From contig DQCL01000097.1 of the NCBI GenBank assembly GCA_003533975.1, positions 1,845 to 10,130 on the forward strand: a stretch of DNA of 8,286 bases. Reading direction: 5' to 3'. A model generated the notes under the pieces. The model had not been told where the DNA came from and searched no databases. It worked only from the letters and a program-made list of their open reading frames with translations. Shown piece after piece: positions 7,237-8,286 of this stretch (the stretch's first letter is position 1; each line of letters begins with the position of its first letter). Source of the DNA: Octadecabacter sp. Lineage in GTDB: Bacteria > Pseudomonadota > Alphaproteobacteria > Rhodobacterales > Rhodobacteraceae. Both the position numbers and the translations under genes were made by a program.

Positions 7237-8055
7237 ATGCCTTCCAATGAAAACAAACCTCTAAATCTTAGCTGGTGGGAGGGCGAAAATTTTGGCGATG
7301 CGTTAAACCCTCTCGTCGTCGCCCATGTCTCCGGCCGCGATGTGGCACCGGTCAGGCGGAGCCAAGCTGACTTGTTCTGCGTCGGCAGCATTTTACACAA
7401 AGTCCAACCTGTTTTTCATAGACGTAAAGAAAAACGCCCCGTGATTTGGGGGACAGGCATGCGCAGTCCGATCGAAGAACTTCGCTTTACTAAGCACGTT
7501 GATTTCACTGCCGTCCGTGGCCCGATAACGGCCTCCCTACTTGGCATTCGCGACGTTGCCTTTGGCGATCCTGGTTTGTTCCTTGCAGACCTTTCCGATC
7601 CTAAAATCCAGAGGACGGACAAAATCGGGCTCATCCCGCATCACGCAGATTTCAACGAACGAAAAGCGGGCAATACCGTTAATCTGTTTCTAGACGACAA
7701 AGACGTAACAATCATTGATCCGCGCACTAAGGATTCTCTCGGCGTAGCGAACCAGATAAAGGGATGCCGCCATTTATATTCTGCCAGCTTGCACGGGCTA
7801 ATCGTTGCCGATGCGCTTGGCGTGCCAAACACATGGGTCGTGAGCAAGACGCACAAAATCCACAAAACTGCCGAGATCAAATTCTTGGATTACTTTCTGT
7901 CCGTAAATCGCCCATTCGAGCGCCCAATTACCTTTCATGACATCCACGAGCATCGGAAAAGCATCTCTAAAAATGATGCCGTAACCTACGCGAACGGGGT
8001 CGAAGACAGTAAAGAAGCCCTACGAACAGCCTTTCCAGACGCCCTAAGAGCATAG
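7237..8055 (+). CDS. Polysaccharide pyruvyl transferase family protein
   Basis: This 272-residue, apparently cytosolic protein (no signal peptide or membrane segment) belongs to the polysaccharide pyruvyl transferase family. Members transfer pyruvate from phosphoenolpyruvate to sugars, making ketal-pyruvate decorations on exopolysaccharide or surface glycans. Family segments are ENFGDALNP (17-25), WGTGMRS (71-77), VRGPITASLLG (93-103), GDPGLFL (110-116), IGLIPHH (130-136) and SASLHGLIVADALGVP (182-197). ExoV-like enzymes of rhizobial succinoglycan synthesis are the nearest type I can name; the acceptor is unknown. The start ATG has AGGA 9 nt upstream. The gene is visibly more AT-rich than mdh and uses codons rare there (AGG, CTA, TTA, ATA). 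No other glycan gene is in the window. It looks like an accessory insertion between mdh and the expected sucC operon. Confidence 0.85.
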   Translation: MPSNENKPLNLSWWEGENFGDALNPLVVAHVSGRDVAPVRRSQADLFCVGSILHKVQPVFHRRKEKRPVIWGTGMRSPIEELRFTKHVDFTAVRGPITASLLGIRDVAFGDPGLFLADLSDPKIQRTDKIGLIPHHADFNERKAGNTVNLFLDDKDVTIIDPRTKDSLGVANQIKGCRHLYSASLHGLIVADALGVPNTWVVSKTHKIHKTAEIKFLDYFLSVNRPFERPITFHDIHEHRKSISKNDAVTYANGVEDSKEALRTAFPDALRA

Positions 8056-8286
8056 CCGCCCACTTATGCGCCGCAATCAGAACCCAGCACTGAACGCCCA
8101 TCCAGAGAACAACTCAGGCAAGTTTAAAGGGCGAATCGAAGCATATCACTAATATAAAATGAACACCCCGACATTTGTGATCACACCGCTAAAAACTGTG
8201 ATCACAAATGTCGCTTTTTCGCAGAATTCGCCAAGAAACGCTTTTTATATGAGCGTTTAACAGGTCTATATCGTTTCAACGCAGAT
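8056..8286. promoter_or_regulatory. Gene-free right end, probable upstream region of the next operon
   Basis: No coding sequence is seen in these 231 bases. They carry the paired GTGATCAC operator (8174-8208) and AT-rich boxes that could be -10 elements on the plus strand (TTATAT at 8245-8250 and TATATC at 8267-8272). TATAAA at 8153-8158 is a further, less likely candidate. No clear -35 hexamer was found. By analogy with Rhodobacter gene order the next gene rightward would be sucC, but it is outside the window. Confidence 0.5.
8174..8208. promoter_or_regulatory. Paired GTGATCAC operator, second copy
   Basis: This is the same TTTGTGATCAC-N13-GTGATCACAAA arrangement as at 1847-1881, identical at all 22 defined positions. 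GTGATCAC lies at 8177-8184 and 8198-8205, with centres 21 bp apart. Here the outer arms extend to 15 bp (ACATTTGTGATCACA and its complement, 8171-8211). It faces the unseen operon to the right. As RNA it could fold into a hairpin, but the duplicate upstream of sdhC lacks a following T-run, so a protein-binding site is favoured. Confidence 0.7.

Noticed and set aside
8171..8220. Hairpin followed by TTTTT as a terminator for the pyruvyl transferase gene
   Set aside because: The stem is AT-rich with an 11-nt loop, and the T-run is short and offset from the stem. The same arms and spacing occur upstream of sdhC without a T-run, so a protein-binding site explains both better. A minor termination effect is not excluded.

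Overview
The window looks like a chromosomal segment from an alphaproteobacterium of the Rhodobacteraceae (roseobacter-like). This rests on the protein sequences (SdhC, SdhD and SdhA signatures, LDH-type malate dehydrogenase, NnrU and DUF1737 proteins) and on the gene order. The order, as I recall it, matches the Rhodobacter sphaeroides TCA locus (sdh, mch, DUF1737, nnrU, mcl2 ... mdh, sucC). I could not run a search to confirm the genus.

Layout. Positions 1-1708 (minus strand) hold the start of the succinate dehydrogenase operon in the order sdhC, sdhD, sdhA; sdhA runs off the left edge. Its upstream region (1709-2029) carries a TATAAT-type -10 element and a pair of GTGATCAC palindromes. Positions 2030-4646 (minus strand) are a tightly coupled four-gene operon: a CitE/HpcH-family malyl-CoA thioesterase/lyase (mcl2-like), an NnrU membrane protein, a DUF1737 protein and a mesaconyl-CoA hydratase (mch-like). 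It is read toward sdhC. A small exported protein (about 4853-5149, plus) diverges from it and converges with overlapping stop codons on a TauE/SafE permease (5146-5889, minus). Malate dehydrogenase (6099-7061, plus) follows and ends at a clear intrinsic terminator. A polysaccharide pyruvyl transferase-family gene (7237-8055, plus) comes next. The last 230 bases have no gene but carry a second copy of the paired palindrome found upstream of sdhC.

Function. Malate dehydrogenase and succinate dehydrogenase are TCA cycle enzymes. Mch and Mcl2 belong to the ethylmalonyl-CoA / methylmalyl-CoA route of acetate assimilation, which feeds glyoxylate, propionyl-CoA and malate into the same cycle. The locus is therefore a central-carbon block. 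The pyruvyl transferase is the visible outlier, probably an accessory gene inserted between mdh and the neighbour beyond the right edge (sucC, by analogy).

Most notable observation: the 35-bp pattern TTTGTGATCAC-N13-GTGATCACAAA occurs exactly twice, upstream of sdhCDA (1847-1881) and at 8174-8208 in front of whatever lies to the right. Both copies have the same 21-bp centre-to-centre spacing. This looks like a shared operator co-regulating TCA operons.
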